From JAHIYU01 sp964476155 (lineage in GTDB: Bacteria; Krumholzibacteriota; Krumholzibacteriia; LZORAL124-64-63), in the NCBI GenBank assembly GCA_964476155.1, contig CAYYYS010000007.1, positions 1 to 64,000 on the forward strand: a DNA stretch of 64,000 bases, written 5' to 3'. This document shows positions 63,592 through 64,000 of this stretch, piece after piece. The stretch's first letter is position 1. Each line of letters opens with the position of its first letter. The position numbers were made by a program, and so were the translations under genes. The notes under the pieces were generated by a model. It saw only the letters and a program-made list of their open reading frames with translations. It had not been told where the DNA came from and did not search any database.

Positions 63592-64000
63592 TCAGAAATC
63601 AAGCCCCAGTCCCGAAGCGACGGCCAGTCCCTTGGTGTCGCCGGGGATGATCTGGCCCCGGTTGGCGACGGCCAGGTCCCAGCGCACCGGGCCGAGCCCA
63701 ATGCCGAGGCCCGCCGATGCGCGCCGCACTTCGCCGCCGAAGCCCAGACCGATCCGCGGCAGCAGCCAGGAGGCTAGATGCCACTCCATGCCAATATCCA
63801 GGGCCAGATTGTCGGAGACGCCGGCGCGGCTCTCGAGGCCGCGCGAAACGTCGGCCCCCAGCAGGAGAGGACCGAACCGGTTGCTGGCGCCGAAGCGAAT
63901 CACCGTGGGCAGGGTCCGGACGTAGGCTGCCGCGGCGTAGGTGGTATCGCTCTGGGTAATTTGGGATTCAAAATCGTCCGTGGTGGCGGTGATTCCCTCG
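63592..64000 (-). CDS. C-terminal part of an outer-membrane beta-barrel protein
   Basis: 136 residues are visible and the frame stays open to the right edge. Alternating hydrophobic and polar residues, Gly-rich turns (LLGADVSRGL, IGLGFGGEVRRAS) and the final aromatic GLGLDF are those of a barrel porin-like protein. SLPTVIRFGAS-type phrasing (TLPTVIRFGASNRFG) is reminiscent of PorV or DUF5723-like proteins common in FCB genomes. Family is uncertain because only the end is present. It converges on the lipoate-transfer gene with one base between the stops. Confidence 0.6.
   Translation of the reverse strand, partial: EGITATTDDFESQITQSDTTYAAAAYVRTLPTVIRFGASNRFGPLLLGADVSRGLESRAGVSDNLALDIGMEWHLASWLLPRIGLGFGGEVRRASAGLGIGLGPVRWDLAVANRGQIIPGDTKGLAVASGLGLDF

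Overview
The window reads as the chromosome of a GC-rich, free-living, Gram-negative (diderm) bacterium. Outer-membrane lipopolysaccharide is implied by a full Kdo pathway (kdsA, kdsB, kdsC, kdsD), an LpxL-type acyltransferase and the Lpt export genes lptB, lptC, lptF and lptG. A giant SprA-like protein (27121-33606), the outer-membrane translocon of type IX secretion, together with lamin-tail/PKD lipoproteins and high GC, points to the FCB superphylum outside classical Bacteroidetes (for example Krumholzibacteriota, Eisenbacteria, Latescibacterota or Gemmatimonadota relatives). That placement is inference; no rRNA gene is present. Nearly all sequence is conserved chromosomal backbone. I saw no prophage, insertion sequence, CRISPR array, tRNA or rRNA.

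Layout. 1-1749 (minus): NfnB/NfnA electron-bifurcating transhydrogenase. 1750-2756: divergent region with an unidentified branched RNA structure, then folE. 2807-3856: a secreted Cys-rich protein gene broken by one in-frame TGA, flanked by strong palindromes. 3857-5682: trxB diverging from rplU-rpmA. 5750-5907: a long imperfect palindrome. 5932-21899: one long co-oriented run, kdsB-pyrG-kdsA-kdsC-kdsD-lpxL-lptC-lptB-rpoN-hpf-hprK, then a complete mannose-family PTS (EIIA, EIIB, EIIC, EIID, HPr, EI) and a phosphoglucose/phosphomannose isomerase. 21988-23124: metK. 23199-26932 (minus): lipoprotein, lptG, lptF. 27121-34558: sprA-like gene and an overlapping M28/glutaminyl-cyclase-like peptidase. 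34778-43899: rimP-nusA-L7Ae-infB-(rbfA-nrnA fusion)-truB-ribF. 43922-45994: rfbA-rfbC-cysC. 46277-50255: rpsO-pnp-M16 peptidase. 50439-52515: TrkH/TrkA potassium uptake. 52693-58344: OmpA-like protein, cysteine desulfurase (minus), cyclophilin, uvrA. 58420-63590: glycine cleavage system gcvT-H-PA-PB with a lipoyl transfer enzyme. 63592-64000 (minus): end of an outer-membrane protein gene.

How the genes work together. CTP from PyrG feeds KdsB to make CMP-Kdo, and Kdo itself comes from KdsD, KdsA and KdsC. LptB, LptC, LptF and LptG then carry finished LPS outward. The PTS genes form a closed phosphotransfer chain (EI to HPr His15 to EIIA/B) with HPr kinase acting on HPr Ser46, next to sigma-54 and the ribosome hibernation factor. 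The nusA-infB block covers transcription elongation, initiation and 30S maturation, and its RbfA is fused to a DHH nano-RNase, the most unusual gene architecture here. The gcv run encodes T, H and P proteins plus the enzyme that likely lipoylates H; the L protein must lie elsewhere.

The most interesting signals are the RbfA-NrnA fusion, SprA with its overlapping M28/QC-like gene, the complete Man-PTS with HprK, the single-TGA secreted gene, the branched RNA upstream of folE, and a set of long intergenic palindromes of 30 to 158 bp.
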